DNA of 64,000 bases, taken from Streptomyces sp. GS7 (GTDB lineage: Bacteria; Actinomycetota; Actinomycetes; Streptomycetales; Streptomycetaceae). The stretch lies in contig NZ_CP047146.1 in assembly GCF_009834125.1 (NCBI RefSeq), positions 7,162,501 to 7,226,500 of the forward strand. Direction: 5' to 3'. This document shows, one piece after another, positions 11,104-20,585 of the stretch (positions are counted from its first letter, which is position 1; every line of letters starts with the position of its first letter). The position numbers were made by a program, and so were the translations under genes. The notes beneath the pieces are model-generated. The model saw only the letters and a program-made list of their open reading frames with translations, was not told the origin of the DNA and did not search any database.

Positions 11104-14100
11104 GTGAGCGTTGTCATCGTCAAGCGCCCGCCACGCGCGCTGCCACATGAAGTCCCCTCGGAGGAGGTGGTACTTGAGGCGCCTCCGGAGCTGCCCCGCG
11201 AGGGTGAGCCGGAAAACCTGTTCATGACGTTCATGCCCATGATGGGCATGGCGTCGTCGGCGGGCTTCCTCTTCATGGGGAACCAGCCGTTCATGAAGAT
11301 CATGGGCGGCTTCATGGTGGCTTCGACCCTGGCGATGGCGATCATGCAGATCGTCAAGGCCCGCCAGGGGCCTTCCGGGCAGATGGTCCAGGAGCGCCAG
11401 GACTACCTCAAGTACCTGGCGCAGAAGCGGAAAGAGGTGCGGCGCACCGCGCGCCGGCAGCGGGACGCGCAGCTGTTCACCCACCCCGACCCCAGTCAGC
11501 TGTGGTCGATAGTCGCCGAGGGCAAGCGGGTGTGGGAACGCCGGGCCACCGACCCGGACTTCGGCCAGGTGCGCCTGGGGCTCGGACCCCAGCAGCTGTC
11601 CACTCCCCTGCGGGCTCCGGAGACCGCTCCGGTCGACGAGCTGGAGCCGCTCACCGCGCACGCGATGAAGGAGTTCCTCGACAAGCACGGCCACCTGGAC
11701 GACCTCCCGCTGGCGGTGTCGCTGCGCGCGTTCTACCACCTGACGGTCTCCGGTGACCCGGACACCGTCTACGGCGCCTCGCGCGCCATCATCGCCCAGC
11801 TGTGCACCCTGCACTCGCCCGAGGACCTGGTGGTGGCGGTCGTCGCCGCGCCGGGTGCGCAGGCCGAGTGGGAGTGGATGAAGTGGCTGCCGCAGGTCCA
11901 GGACACGACCACGGACGGCGCGGGCACCCGGCGGCTGGTCGTCGGCGACCTCGGTGAGGTCGAGGAGCTGCTGGCCGAGGACCTCGACGGCCGCGGGCGG
12001 TTCAACCCGCAGGGCCAGCCGGTGACCGACACCCCGCACGTCGTCGTCGTGCTGGACGGCGGTGACGTGCCGATGGACTCGGTGATCGCCGGGGCCGAGG
12101 GCCTTCAGGGCGTCACCATCCTGGAGATCGTGCCGGGCGACCTGGACGAGATCCGCGGCGGTCTGGCCGTACAGGTCTGGCCGGGCAAGCTGGTTCTGGA
12201 GTCCGCGAGCGGCGCGGTCTACCACGGCGTCTGCGACACCCTGTCGATCGCCGAGGCGGAGTCGCTGGCCCGCCAGCTGGCCCCGCTGCGGGCCGGTGCG
12301 GGTTCCGACGGCGAGGACCCGCTGCTGTCCTCCATGGACTTCACCGACCTGCTCAACATCGGCGACGCCGGCACCCTGGACGTGTCGCGCACCTGGCGGC
12401 CGCGGACGCTGTCCGAGCGGCTGCGGGTTCCGATCGGCGTGGACCGCGACGGCCAGCCGGTCATGCTGGACATCAAGGAAGCCTCGCAGCAGGGCATGGG
12501 CCCGCACGGCCTGTGTGTCGGTGCGACCGGTTCCGGTAAGTCCGAGGTGCTGCGCACCCTGGTGCTCGCGCTCGCGGTGACGCACTCCTCGGAGACGCTG
12601 AACTTCATCCTCGCGGACTTCAAGGGTGGCGCCACCTTCACCGGCATGTCCGAGATGCCGCACGTCGCGGCCGTCATCACCAACCTCGGTGAGGACGTCA
12701 CCCTGATCGACCGCATGCGCGACTCGATCACCGGTGAACTCCAGCGCCGCCAGGAGCTGCTGCGCTCGGCGGGCAACTACGCCAACATCACCGACTACGA
12801 GAAGGCGCGTGCCGCGGGTGCCCCGCTGGACCCGCTGCCCTCGCTGGTGATGATCATCGACGAGTTCTCCGAACTCCTCGCCGCCAAGCCCGACTTCATC
12901 GAGATGTTCATCCAGATCGGCCGTATCGGCCGGTCGATGGGTGTGCACATGCTGCTCGCCTCGCAGCGTCTGGAAGAGGGCAAGCTGCGCGGCCTGGACA
13001 CCTTCCTGTCCTACCGCCTGGGTCTGCGCACCTTCTCCGCGGCCGAGTCGCGGACCGCGATCGGCGTCCCGGACGCCTACCACCTGCCGAACGTCCCGGG
13101 TTCCGGCATCCTGAAGTACGACACCGAGACGATGGTCCAGTTCAAGGCGGCCTACGTCTCCGGTACGTACCGCGGTCCGGGCGGCGGCGGTCGCGGTGGC
13201 AGCGGCGGCCGGTCGATGCGGATGCCGGTGCCGTTCACGGCGGCCCCGGTCATCGAGCAGATCATCGAGGAGCCGGTCGTCGTCGAGGCGGCCGAGCCCG
13301 AGATCGACGACGCGCTCGCCGACACCGTGCTGGACGTCATGGTCCAGCGGATGCAGGGCCAGGGCCCGCCGGCGCACCAGGTGTGGCTGCCGCCGCTGGA
13401 GGAGGCGCCGACGGTCAACCAGCTGCTCCCGGCGCTCACGGTCACCCCCGAGAGGGGTGTGCACGCGGCGGAGTACACCGCGCTGGGCAAGCTCGTGGTG
13501 CCGGTCGCGCTGGTGGACAAGCCGTTCGAGCAGCGGCGTGACGTGATGTACCTGGACTTCTCCGCCGGTGCCGGTCACGGCCTGGTCGTGGGTGGTCCGC
13601 AGTCCGGCAAGTCCACGCTGATCCGGGCCGCCATCACGTCGTTCGCGCTCACCCACACCCCGGCCGAAGTGCAGTTCTACTGCCTCGACTTCGGCGGCGG
13701 CGGCATGCTGTCGCTGGAGGGCCTGCCGCACGTCGGCGGGGTCGCCTCGCGTCTGGACGCCGAGAAGGTCCGGCGTACGGTCTCCGAGGTCGTCGGCATC
13801 CTCAACGAGCGCGAGGAGTTCTTCCGCGCCAACAACATCGACTCGATCGCGACCTACCGCCAGCGGCGGGCCGCGGGCGCCTTCCCCGACCAGAAGTGGG
13901 GCGACGTCTTCCTGATCATCGATGGCTGGTCGACGTTCAAGACCGACTACGAGCAGATGGACCCGGTGATCCTGGACATCGCCGGCCGGGGTCTCGGTTT
14001 CGGTATCCACCTGATCATCGCCGGCTCCCGCTACACCGAGGTGCGGCCCGCCCTGCGCGACCAGCTCCTCAACCGCGTGGAGCTGCGCCTGGGCGACCCG

Positions 14101-15063
14101 ATGGAGTCGGAGTTCGACCGCAAGCGCGCGGAGAACGTCCCGATGGGCAAGCCGGGCCGCGGTCTGTCCCCGGAGAAGCTCGACTTCCTGGCGGCGCTGC
14201 CGCGCCTGGACGGGATGAGCGACCCGGAGACCCTCAGCGACGGCGTCGCCAACCTGGTGCAGACGGTCAGCGAGCACTGGCAGGGCGAGCCCGCCCCCGC
14301 GGTGCGGATGCTGCCGACCATGCTCCACGTCAACGAGCTGCCCAAGGGCAGCGACTACCCGGACCACGGCATCGCGATCGGTGTCGACGAGACCACGCTG
14401 TCCCCGGCGTTCATCGACTTCGAGACCGACCCGCTGCTGGTCATCTACGGCGAGAGCGAGTCGGGCAAGTCGTCGCTGCTGCGTCTGATCACCAAGCAGC
14501 TCGCCGAGCGGTACCCGCAGGACAAGGCGCTCATGGTGGTCTCCGACTACCGCCGCGCCCTGCTGGGCGAGGTCCCCGAGAGCCATGTGTACAAGTACTG
14601 CGCCGCGGGGCCGCAGCTCCAGGAGGTCATCAGCGGTCTGGCGGGTTCGCTGGGCCGACGGATGCCGGGGCCGGACGTCACGCCGGAGCAGCTGCGCAAC
14701 CGCAGCTGGTACGACCTGCCGGACGCGTTCGTGATCGTGGACGACTACGACCTGGTGGCGACCAGCACCGGCAACCCGCTGCAACCGCTGCTGGAGTACC
14801 TGCCGTTCGCCCGTGACCTGGGTCTGCGCCTGATCATCGCGCGCAGCTCCTCGGGTGCCGGACGGTCCTCGTTCGAGCCCGTGATGCAGCGCACCAAGGA
14901 GCTCGGCGCACAGGGCCTGATCCTGTCCGCCGACCCGGCCGAGGGTCCGCTGATGGGCAACGTCAAGGGCCAGCAGATGACGCCGGGCCGGGCCACGTTC
15001 ATCACGCGCAAGCGCGGTGCGCAGCTGGTCCAGACGGGCTTCCTGCCGTACAGCGGCCAGTAG
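11104..15063 (+). CDS. eccC: Type VII secretion ATPase EccC (fused CaCb type)
   Basis: FtsK/SpoIIIE-type motor that recognises and translocates ESX substrates. The 1319 residues contain two N-terminal transmembrane helices (about 42-60 and 66-84), a linker domain and three ATPase modules. All three Walker A motifs are intact: GATGSGKS at 473-480, GGPQSGKS at 830-837 and GESESGKSS at 1116-1124. Walker B is a good DE in module 1 (LVMIIDEFSELL), but DG in module 2 (FLIIDGWSTF) and DD in module 3, as is common where only the first module is the main hydrolase. The single-polypeptide form is usual in streptomycetes. Start GTG 11104; it stands alone between eccD and the convergent WxG genes. Confidence 0.95.
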   Translation: MSVVIVKRPPRALPHEVPSEEVVLEAPPELPREGEPENLFMTFMPMMGMASSAGFLFMGNQPFMKIMGGFMVASTLAMAIMQIVKARQGPSGQMVQERQDYLKYLAQKRKEVRRTARRQRDAQLFTHPDPSQLWSIVAEGKRVWERRATDPDFGQVRLGLGPQQLSTPLRAPETAPVDELEPLTAHAMKEFLDKHGHLDDLPLAVSLRAFYHLTVSGDPDTVYGASRAIIAQLCTLHSPEDLVVAVVAAPGAQAEWEWMKWLPQVQDTTTDGAGTRRLVVGDLGEVEELLAEDLDGRGRFNPQGQPVTDTPHVVVVLDGGDVPMDSVIAGAEGLQGVTILEIVPGDLDEIRGGLAVQVWPGKLVLESASGAVYHGVCDTLSIAEAESLARQLAPLRAGAGSDGEDPLLSSMDFTDLLNIGDAGTLDVSRTWRPRTLSERLRVPIGVDRDGQPVMLDIKEASQQGMGPHGLCVGATGSGKSEVLRTLVLALAVTHSSETLNFILADFKGGATFTGMSEMPHVAAVITNLGEDVTLIDRMRDSITGELQRRQELLRSAGNYANITDYEKARAAGAPLDPLPSLVMIIDEFSELLAAKPDFIEMFIQIGRIGRSMGVHMLLASQRLEEGKLRGLDTFLSYRLGLRTFSAAESRTAIGVPDAYHLPNVPGSGILKYDTETMVQFKAAYVSGTYRGPGGGGRGGSGGRSMRMPVPFTAAPVIEQIIEEPVVVEAAEPEIDDALADTVLDVMVQRMQGQGPPAHQVWLPPLEEAPTVNQLLPALTVTPERGVHAAEYTALGKLVVPVALVDKPFEQRRDVMYLDFSAGAGHGLVVGGPQSGKSTLIRAAITSFALTHTPAEVQFYCLDFGGGGMLSLEGLPHVGGVASRLDAEKVRRTVSEVVGILNEREEFFRANNIDSIATYRQRRAAGAFPDQKWGDVFLIIDGWSTFKTDYEQMDPVILDIAGRGLGFGIHLIIAGSRYTEVRPALRDQLLNRVELRLGDPMESEFDRKRAENVPMGKPGRGLSPEKLDFLAALPRLDGMSDPETLSDGVANLVQTVSEHWQGEPAPAVRMLPTMLHVNELPKGSDYPDHGIAIGVDETTLSPAFIDFETDPLLVIYGESESGKSSLLRLITKQLAERYPQDKALMVVSDYRRALLGEVPESHVYKYCAAGPQLQEVISGLAGSLGRRMPGPDVTPEQLRNRSWYDLPDAFVIVDDYDLVATSTGNPLQPLLEYLPFARDLGLRLIIARSSSGAGRSSFEPVMQRTKELGAQGLILSADPAEGPLMGNVKGQQMTPGRATFITRKRGAQLVQTGFLPYSGQ

Positions 15064-15077
15064 CAGGCAGCACGCGA

Positions 15078-15123
15078 AACGGCGGTGGGGCGTCCCTCTT
15101 CGGAGGGGCGCCCCACCGCCGTT
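15078..15123. terminator. Bidirectional terminator with UUCG tetraloop
   Basis: Between the convergent eccC and the gene ending at 15153. AACGGCGGTGGGGCG pairs with CGCCCCACCGCCGTT, followed inward by CCCTC/GAGGG and a TTCG loop, giving about 21 bp of near-perfect stem. It works in either orientation. Confidence 0.9.
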
Positions 15124-15152
15124 CGTCGTGCGCGGGGTGGTGTGCGGCCGGG

Positions 15153-15830
15153 TCAGCCGAAGGCGCCGTGCGGGTTGCCGTCCGGCTTCTCCGCGGCCTT
15201 CTTCTCCGCCTCCGCCCTGGCCTTCTCCCTGGCCTCCTGCTCGGCCGCCGCGCGCTGCGCCGCGGCCGGGTCGGTCCGTACGCCCTTGGCGAGGCCCTCG
15301 CCGCCGCGGGTGGCGGCCTCGCCGTCCTTGGCCGACCCGAACGGGTCGGGGCCGTGCGCGGCGGTGGAGGTCTCCCACTGGTGCGTGACGACCGGCACAT
15401 GGCTCTGCCCGCCGCCCCCTCCCTTGCCGCGCTTGCCGAAGGCGCCGCCGAGGGAGTTGGCGAGCTGGCCCAGCGCCATGAAGCCGTACGTCATCTGCGG
15501 CCCGCCCTGGGAGCCGTTCTGCGAGCCGGAGTTGTCCACCGGCGGTGCGTCGTGGTCCGTGCCGCCGCTGTCGGTGTGGTGCGCGGTGGCGGCGCTGTCC
15601 AGGTCGGCCGCGGCCAGCTCGAACGCCGGCAGTGCGTCGTCGACGCCGCGCTTGAGGCGGTGCCACTCCGCGGCGAACGCCTCGCCCGCCGGACCGTGCC
15701 AGTCGGCCGCGGCGGCGGTGCCGACATGCCCGTCGAGGTCGCGGACCAGCCCGTCCAGGTGCTTGCCCATCTCCCGCCAGCCGGCCGCCGCTTCGTGCAG
15801 CGCCTCGGGGTTGCGCCGTGGCTCGGTCAC
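15153..15830 (-). CDS. WxG-domain T7SS-associated protein, 225 aa
   Basis: A helical N-terminal domain of about 80 residues with a WHG turn (Trp44-Gly46, DWHGPAGEAFAAEW) in the place of the WxG of WXG100 proteins. A Gly/Asp-rich linker (105-160) follows, with VPVVTHQWETS, and then a Lys/Ala/Glu-rich C-terminus (about 185-215). The start GTG overlaps the stop of the 103-residue partner gene by four bases (GTGA), so the two are translationally coupled and probably form a heterodimer like EsxA/EsxB. No YxxxD/E signal is seen. Role as substrate or chaperone is inferred from context. Confidence 0.8.
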   Translation of the reverse strand: MTEPRRNPEALHEAAAGWREMGKHLDGLVRDLDGHVGTAAAADWHGPAGEAFAAEWHRLKRGVDDALPAFELAAADLDSAATAHHTDSGGTDHDAPPVDNSGSQNGSQGGPQMTYGFMALGQLANSLGGAFGKRGKGGGGGQSHVPVVTHQWETSTAAHGPDPFGSAKDGEAATRGGEGLAKGVRTDPAAAQRAAAEQEAREKARAEAEKKAAEKPDGNPHGAFG

Positions 15831-16138
15831 TTGTTGAGGCTCCGCATCATCTCGACCAGCTCGTCCTCGGCCGCCTGCGTGTTCGCGGCGGTCTCCTTGA
15901 TGCTCCCGCCGACCTCGGCGAGCCGCTCCTGGAGCTGGACGAGGGCGCGCTCGGCCTCCTCGAACAGCTCAAGGTGCGGCCGGGCCGCCTCCTCGCTGCC
16001 GAAGCCGTCGCGCAGCGCACCGGCGTCCGCGCGACGTCTGAACGCGCCCAGCTGCCGGCTCAGTTCTTCCGCCTGTATCTCGAAGGACGTACCGAGTTTG
16101 TGCAGCGTCTCGGTACTGAGCCGGACCTCGTCGGACAT
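15827..16138 (-). CDS. Small helical WXG100-like protein, 103 aa
   Basis: An all-helical 103-residue protein (LSTETLHKLGTSFEIQAEELSRQLG ... LFEEAERALVQLQERLAEVGG) of the size and hydrophobic periodicity of ESX proteins, but without a WxG turn. The sequence has two ATG codons in tandem; the second (16138) is spaced better from GGGGAG. It is the first gene of a coupled two-gene unit pointing towards eccC, with about 240 bases upstream before the divergent gene at 16378. It lacks the C-terminal YxxxD/E motif found in the other small partners of this locus. Confidence 0.78.
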   Translation of the reverse strand: MSDEVRLSTETLHKLGTSFEIQAEELSRQLGAFRRRADAGALRDGFGSEEAARPHLELFEEAERALVQLQERLAEVGGSIKETAANTQAAEDELVEMMRSLNK

Positions 16139-16377
16139 CATTTCTCCCCGAATTGAATGACAGCGACCTGCTGAACATCGCCACAGGTCTAGCACATACG
16201 CAATAGGCCCGACGCCCGCTGCGGAAGGGCCGGTGTACGAAGCAGGGAAGGGGATACGGAGCAATATGCGGCAATACCGACAACCCCGTCTTGACGACCC
16301 GTTCACACCCGTTATTAGACTCTGACGCCAGCGCAGCACTCGCGGTTGCCGTTCCACCACGTACCCAGGGGGCAGAC

Positions 16378-16779
16378 ATGAGCAATGAGCGGCAGATCGA
16401 GGACGCGGACCTGATGGACGTCGCCCATGACCAGGAGCAGGCGCAGCGCCTGCGGAAGGCGCTGAAGGTCCTCGCGGAGAACCCCAACGTGGGCGGCAAG
16501 ATCCAGGAGATGGCCAAGGAGGTGCTCTCCGGCCGGATCAGCATGAAGGACGCCATCGAGACGCCCAGTTACATGGGCGCGCTGGGCGACCGCATGAACC
16601 AGATCCGGCGGGCGGCGGAGGACCAGACGCAGGCCGAGCGCGAGGAGTCCCGCGCGAAGTTCGCCGAGTGGCAGCAGAAGCAGGAAGAGGAGGAGGACCG
16701 CGAGCGCGCCGAGCGCGACGCGCCGAGCCTCAACATCGTGACCGGCCCGCGCCGGGGCAGCCGTCGCGGACACAGCTGA
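16378..16779 (+). CDS. Charged helical protein, 133 aa, T7SS neighbourhood
   Basis: A soluble protein with a long Glu/Arg/Gln-rich predicted coiled coil (about 75-115: QTQAEREESRAKFAEWQQKQ ... EEEEDRERAERD). The N-terminal half (LRKALKVLAENPNVGGKIQEMAKEVLSGRISMKDA) looks like a small helical bundle. The ATG at 16378 is preceded by AGGGGGG. No catalytic motifs. A strong hairpin directly follows, so it is probably monocistronic. I recall homologues beside eccC in other streptomycetes but no function. Confidence 0.8.
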   Translation: MSNERQIEDADLMDVAHDQEQAQRLRKALKVLAENPNVGGKIQEMAKEVLSGRISMKDAIETPSYMGALGDRMNQIRRAAEDQTQAEREESRAKFAEWQQKQEEEEDRERAERDAPSLNIVTGPRRGSRRGHS

Positions 16780-16788
16780 ACCGCGCGG

Positions 16789-16819
16789 AATTCCGGCCGC
16801 CGGACCGGCGGCCGGAATT
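16789..16819 (+). terminator. Terminator after the 133-aa gene
   Basis: AATTCCGGCCGCCG and CGGCGGCCGGAATT make a perfect 14-bp stem with a GAC loop, nine bases beyond the stop. It isolates the gene at 17003, which needs its own promoter in 16820-17002. Confidence 0.88.
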
Positions 16820-17002
16820 GCCGAATTGTCGGGCACTTATCGGGCACACAGCCGCACCAGTGCATAGTTCCGTGCTTTTCCGGCACCGCCCGCCCCACAC
16901 ATTTCCAGGGAACAGCCACCCGGGGCCGTGCCGTACCACCCGGTCCGGAACATAGGATCTAGCCGGTACACGCACGGATCCACGAGGTGGAGGGCGGGAT
17001 TG

Positions 17003-19285
17003 ATGGGGGACGAGGGCGTCATGAGCGCCTCAGCCGACGCGGCCGACGCAGGACGACCGGCCGGCGCGGCACAAGCGGCCGGCGCGGCACAAGCGGCCGG
17101 CGCGGCGGAAGCGACCGGCCCGGCGGGGCAGTACGCGCCGCATCCGTACATCGGCGGGCGCACCGCCGCGCTCCGCGCCCTCGCGGCGTGGCGCATGCGG
17201 TGGCCCGGCGCACCGCGCGTCGTCGTGGTCACCGGCAGCCCGGGGAGCGGGCGTTCGCGCCTGCTGGCCGGTTTCCTGATGCTGTGCGACCCCGAGTACC
17301 GCAAGCGGCTCCCGCTGGACGACCTGGACCCGGCGACGGTCCCGCCGGACCTCCCGGCGCCCGCGGTCCCGGACCCCAGGGGCCGTACGTCCGCGCAGGT
17401 GCTGTGGCTGCTCGCCGACCATCTGGGGCTGGCGGCGACCCGCACCGAGGACATCTTCACCGAACTCGCCGCTCGTGAAGAGCCGGTGACCGTAGTGGTG
17501 CCGGATGTGGACCTGGCCGGTCCGGTGCGTCCCGCGAACGAGCCGGCGCGGCTGATACGCGACGTCCTCACGCCGCTCGCCGCGACCACGACGGTCCGGC
17601 TGCTCGCCGACGTCCCCCGCGAACTCGCCGCCGAGCTGGCCGCGGCGGCGCCGGGCGGCCAGGTGCAGGTCATCGACCTCGACGAGCCCGAGTGGGCCGA
17701 CCCCGAGGGCCTGGTACTGCACGCCGAGACCGCGCTCACCCCGGAGGCCGGGGCCCCCGACCTGCCGTACACCACCGACCCGGACGCCCGCCGGGCGCTC
17801 GCCGAGGCGCTGGCCCGGCGCGCGGGCGGCAGCCGGCTGACCGTCCACCTGGCCGTCCGCTCGCTGTTCGCCCTGCCCGCGCCCGGCGACGTCGACCCGG
17901 CGGACGCGTCGCACCTCCCCGCCACCGTCGGCGAGGTGCTGGACCTGCACGCCCGCCGCCTCGGCGCCGAACCGCTGACGCTGCGGCAGATGCTCGCCCC
18001 GCTGGCGTTCGCCGAGGGCGACGGGCTGCCGGTCGAGCTGTGGCACCCGCTGGCGAGCGCCGTCGCGGGGCACGACATGGGCCCGGCCATCGCCGAAGGG
18101 ATGCTGCTCGCGGCACCGTTCATCGAACCGGTGGAGCAGGCGGAACCGGCGGAGACGGCGGAGACGGCGGACACGGACGGAGCGACCGGGGACGGCTCGG
18201 GCAACGGCTCCGGCGGCCGTACGCTGCTGCGGCTGGCGCACCCCGTTCTCGCCGCGGAGGTCCGGTCCGGCCTCGCGGACGCGCGCGACGCCCAGACCAG
18301 GATCGCCATGGCGCTCCTGCAGGCGGTACCGCAGCAGAACTGGTCGCTGGCCGATCCGTACGTCCGCGACTACCTCGCGGCGCACACCCTCGACGCCGGG
18401 CTGCTGCCCCAACTCCTCACCGACCCGGGCCTGTTCGCCCACGCCGACCCGGTCACGCTGCGCGCCGCCGTCGAGGCGGTACCGCTCGACCAGCTGGGCG
18501 CCCCGGCCCACACGTATCTGCGCACCGCTCCCCTGCTCACCCGCTCCGGGGCCCCGGCCGAGATGCGGGCGGCGCTGCTGGAGACCGCGTTCGTCGAGGA
18601 CGGCCTCCAGCCGTACGCGGACGCGCTGCACGGCCTCGGCTTCGACCTGCCGTGGCGCACGCTGTGGAGCCTGCCGCTGGCGGGGGTGGTCTCGGTGGCG
18701 CCCGCCTTCCTCCTGCCGCAGGGCGAGGGAGAAGGAGGCGAGGGAGGTGGCGAGGCCACCGGCGGCTCCCGTCCCGTCGCCGCGCTGGTGGTCCCTGCCG
18801 GGACTCCCGGTGCCCGCCCGCTGCCCGACTCGGACACCGCCCTCCTCCTCCACGACCTCTTCCGCCCGGGGCACCTCGATGCCGACGCCACGCGGATGCG
18901 GCGCCCCTCGGAGGACGAACAGGCGGCGTCCCCCTACGGATTGAGCCGCGGCGCCGACTACCTGCGCGTCTGGGCCCGGGAGAGCGGCGAGGTGGTGACC
19001 GCGCTGCTCTCCGACACCCCGTTCCGCGACGCCGACCTCTCGCCGCAGGGCGTCCTGCTCGTCGCCACCGAACGCGGCGTGACGGCCCGTCAGATCACCG
19101 TGCCGGCCCCGGCCCCGGTTCCGGAGCCCGCCCCGGAGCGGAGGCAGGCCCCCCTCCCGGCACCCTCCCCGGAGGCCGGCCCCGAGGTCGTGCCCACCAT
19201 CCCCGCCCAGGCCACCGGCACCGCCCCCGCCGCCGACGCCGCTTCCCAGGACCGCCCGCAGGGCGTCGAAGGAGACCACTCGTGA
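17003..19285 (+). CDS. Large protein with deviant P-loop (T7SS locus), 760 aa
   Basis: The N-terminus has an Ala/Gly repeat (QAAGAAQAAGAAEA, residues 22-38) and then an AAA/STAND-like nucleotide-binding fold. The Walker A is GSPGSGRS (78-85) with Arg in place of the catalytic Lys, and a hydrophobic strand ending in PDVD (about 167-170) could be Walker B. The remaining 500 residues are helical with low-complexity inserts (EPAETAETADTDGATGDG; GEGEGGEGGGEAT), and the tail is Pro/Ala-rich. ATG 17003 follows GGTGGAGGG; ATG 17021 is an alternative. The gene is coupled (GTGA overlap) to the SUKH-like gene. Family unknown to me; probably binds rather than hydrolyses nucleotide. Confidence 0.78.
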   Translation: MGDEGVMSASADAADAGRPAGAAQAAGAAQAAGAAEATGPAGQYAPHPYIGGRTAALRALAAWRMRWPGAPRVVVVTGSPGSGRSRLLAGFLMLCDPEYRKRLPLDDLDPATVPPDLPAPAVPDPRGRTSAQVLWLLADHLGLAATRTEDIFTELAAREEPVTVVVPDVDLAGPVRPANEPARLIRDVLTPLAATTTVRLLADVPRELAAELAAAAPGGQVQVIDLDEPEWADPEGLVLHAETALTPEAGAPDLPYTTDPDARRALAEALARRAGGSRLTVHLAVRSLFALPAPGDVDPADASHLPATVGEVLDLHARRLGAEPLTLRQMLAPLAFAEGDGLPVELWHPLASAVAGHDMGPAIAEGMLLAAPFIEPVEQAEPAETAETADTDGATGDGSGNGSGGRTLLRLAHPVLAAEVRSGLADARDAQTRIAMALLQAVPQQNWSLADPYVRDYLAAHTLDAGLLPQLLTDPGLFAHADPVTLRAAVEAVPLDQLGAPAHTYLRTAPLLTRSGAPAEMRAALLETAFVEDGLQPYADALHGLGFDLPWRTLWSLPLAGVVSVAPAFLLPQGEGEGGEGGGEATGGSRPVAALVVPAGTPGARPLPDSDTALLLHDLFRPGHLDADATRMRRPSEDEQAASPYGLSRGADYLRVWARESGEVVTALLSDTPFRDADLSPQGVLLVATERGVTARQITVPAPAPVPEPAPERRQAPLPAPSPEAGPEVVPTIPAQATGTAPAADAASQDRPQGVEGDHS

Positions 19286-20334
19286 ACACCCAGGCCCAGG
19301 CGGCCGCGCCCGCGGGCGAGCCGCCGGTCACCGGCCCCGGCAACACCGCCGTGGCGACCTACCGCGACCCGTCCACCGGCCAGGACACCAGCCTGGCCCG
19401 CGTCTCGGCGCCCGGCCTGCCGCCCGCCGAGTACCAACTCCTCGCGGAACTCCAGCGGTTGGGCGTCGACGGCGCCGACGTCCGCGCGGTGCACACCGAC
19501 CTCCAGCCGGCGCTGCTCCCCGGCGGCTATACGGGCGACTTCGTCCTGCGGGCCTTCCCCAACGCCGCCTTCTCCTGCACCGCGGGCTACGGCATGCGCC
19601 CCGAGGAGCGCGCCGAGGGCATCGCCGGGCTGCTCCAGAACGTCGCGGCGATGTACCGGATGGCGGGCAAGCAGGCCCCGCCGCAGCCGCACCGCGTGGC
19701 CGTACCGCAGTCCGTCGCGCCCGCGCCGCCGATGAGCGCGGAGGAGCTGGGCGGCCAACTCGCCGAGGTCTTCGGCCCGGAGGGCGTGCTGCGCGCGGCC
19801 CCGGACGCCCTCACCGGCACCGCACTGCCCGACGACACCGGAACGACTCTGGCGGTGGCCGGACTGCCCCTCCAGGTCCCGTACTTCTTCACCGCCGACC
19901 AGCCCGGAAACCCGCCGGCCGGCGGCCTGTTCACGGATGTCGCCGGCCATCTCCGGGCGATCGGCACCGACGCCCCGCCGCAGGTCCTGGACATCCTCGC
20001 CGGCTATGTCCGCATCGGCAGCGACGGCCTGTACGCCATCGCCGTGCAGTGCACCGCCCCCGAGGACGACCCGAGCCAGCAGGGCACCGTCTGGGCCGTC
20101 CAGCCGTCCTCCGGCGGCGCCCGCTTCGTCAACCGCTCCGTCGCCGCCTACGCGCGCTCCCTCGCCCTTCTGGCCTCCACCAGGCGGCAGATGCGGGGCA
20201 CGGACCCGTACGCGGCGGGCGCCGCCATCGCGGCGTTCCAGGAGCAGCTGACGGCCATCGACGCCTGGGCACTGGACGACGCCGGCAACTGGTGGTCCCT
20301 GATCGTCGAGCAGATGTGGCACGGACTGTTCTGA
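19282..20334 (+). CDS. SUKH-4-like protein with degenerate deaminase-like N-terminus, 350 aa
   Basis: The C-terminal half (about 190-300: LPLQVPYFFTADQP, YVRIGSDGLYAIAVQC, FVNRSVAAYARSLALL) resembles SUKH-4 type immunity-like domains. The N-terminal half (VHTDLQPALLPGGY ... AFPNAAFSCTAGYG, about 72-115) resembles the nucleic-acid deaminase fold often fused to SUKH-4. Positions where deaminases carry Glu and Cys (SELxPC) read TDLQPA, so it is probably inactive. Its start overlaps the P-loop gene stop (GTGA). SUKH proteins usually neutralise or bind partner toxins; here they may serve the secretion locus. The domain call is from remembered patterns and is tentative. Confidence 0.68.
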   Translation: MNTQAQAAAPAGEPPVTGPGNTAVATYRDPSTGQDTSLARVSAPGLPPAEYQLLAELQRLGVDGADVRAVHTDLQPALLPGGYTGDFVLRAFPNAAFSCTAGYGMRPEERAEGIAGLLQNVAAMYRMAGKQAPPQPHRVAVPQSVAPAPPMSAEELGGQLAEVFGPEGVLRAAPDALTGTALPDDTGTTLAVAGLPLQVPYFFTADQPGNPPAGGLFTDVAGHLRAIGTDAPPQVLDILAGYVRIGSDGLYAIAVQCTAPEDDPSQQGTVWAVQPSSGGARFVNRSVAAYARSLALLASTRRQMRGTDPYAAGAAIAAFQEQLTAIDAWALDDAGNWWSLIVEQMWHGLF

Positions 20335-20365
20335 TCCGTCCGATCCGTCTGATCCGACCGGCCAC

Positions 20366-20388
20366 GGGCCGCCCCGGGCGGGCGGCCC
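20366..20388 (+). terminator. Terminator after the SUKH-like gene
   Basis: GGGCCGCCC and GGGCGGCCC form a perfect 9-bp stem with a CGGGC loop, 31 bases after the stop. Three copies of GATCCG in tandem register precede it (20334-20357). Confidence 0.72.
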
Positions 20389-20585
20389 GAACGGCAGCAT
20401 TCTTCCCGGCCAACTGGCAGGATTCTTCCGGTGGTTACGGCTCACGCCTCACGGGCCGTGACTCATCGGCACCGCCTGATGCGACGCACGCGACGCGTGT
20501 GGCGGGCATCGCACCCTGGTGGTCTTGACGCGACCAAGCGTCAGTACGATGTGAGGCTCACAATCGCTTATGAAGGGTACCTGAC

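Noticed and set aside
11008..15666. Very long open frame (1552 codons) on the minus strand across eccC
   Set aside because: It is opposite eccC, which has clear ATPase motifs; high G+C leaves antisense frames open and the translation is low-complexity.
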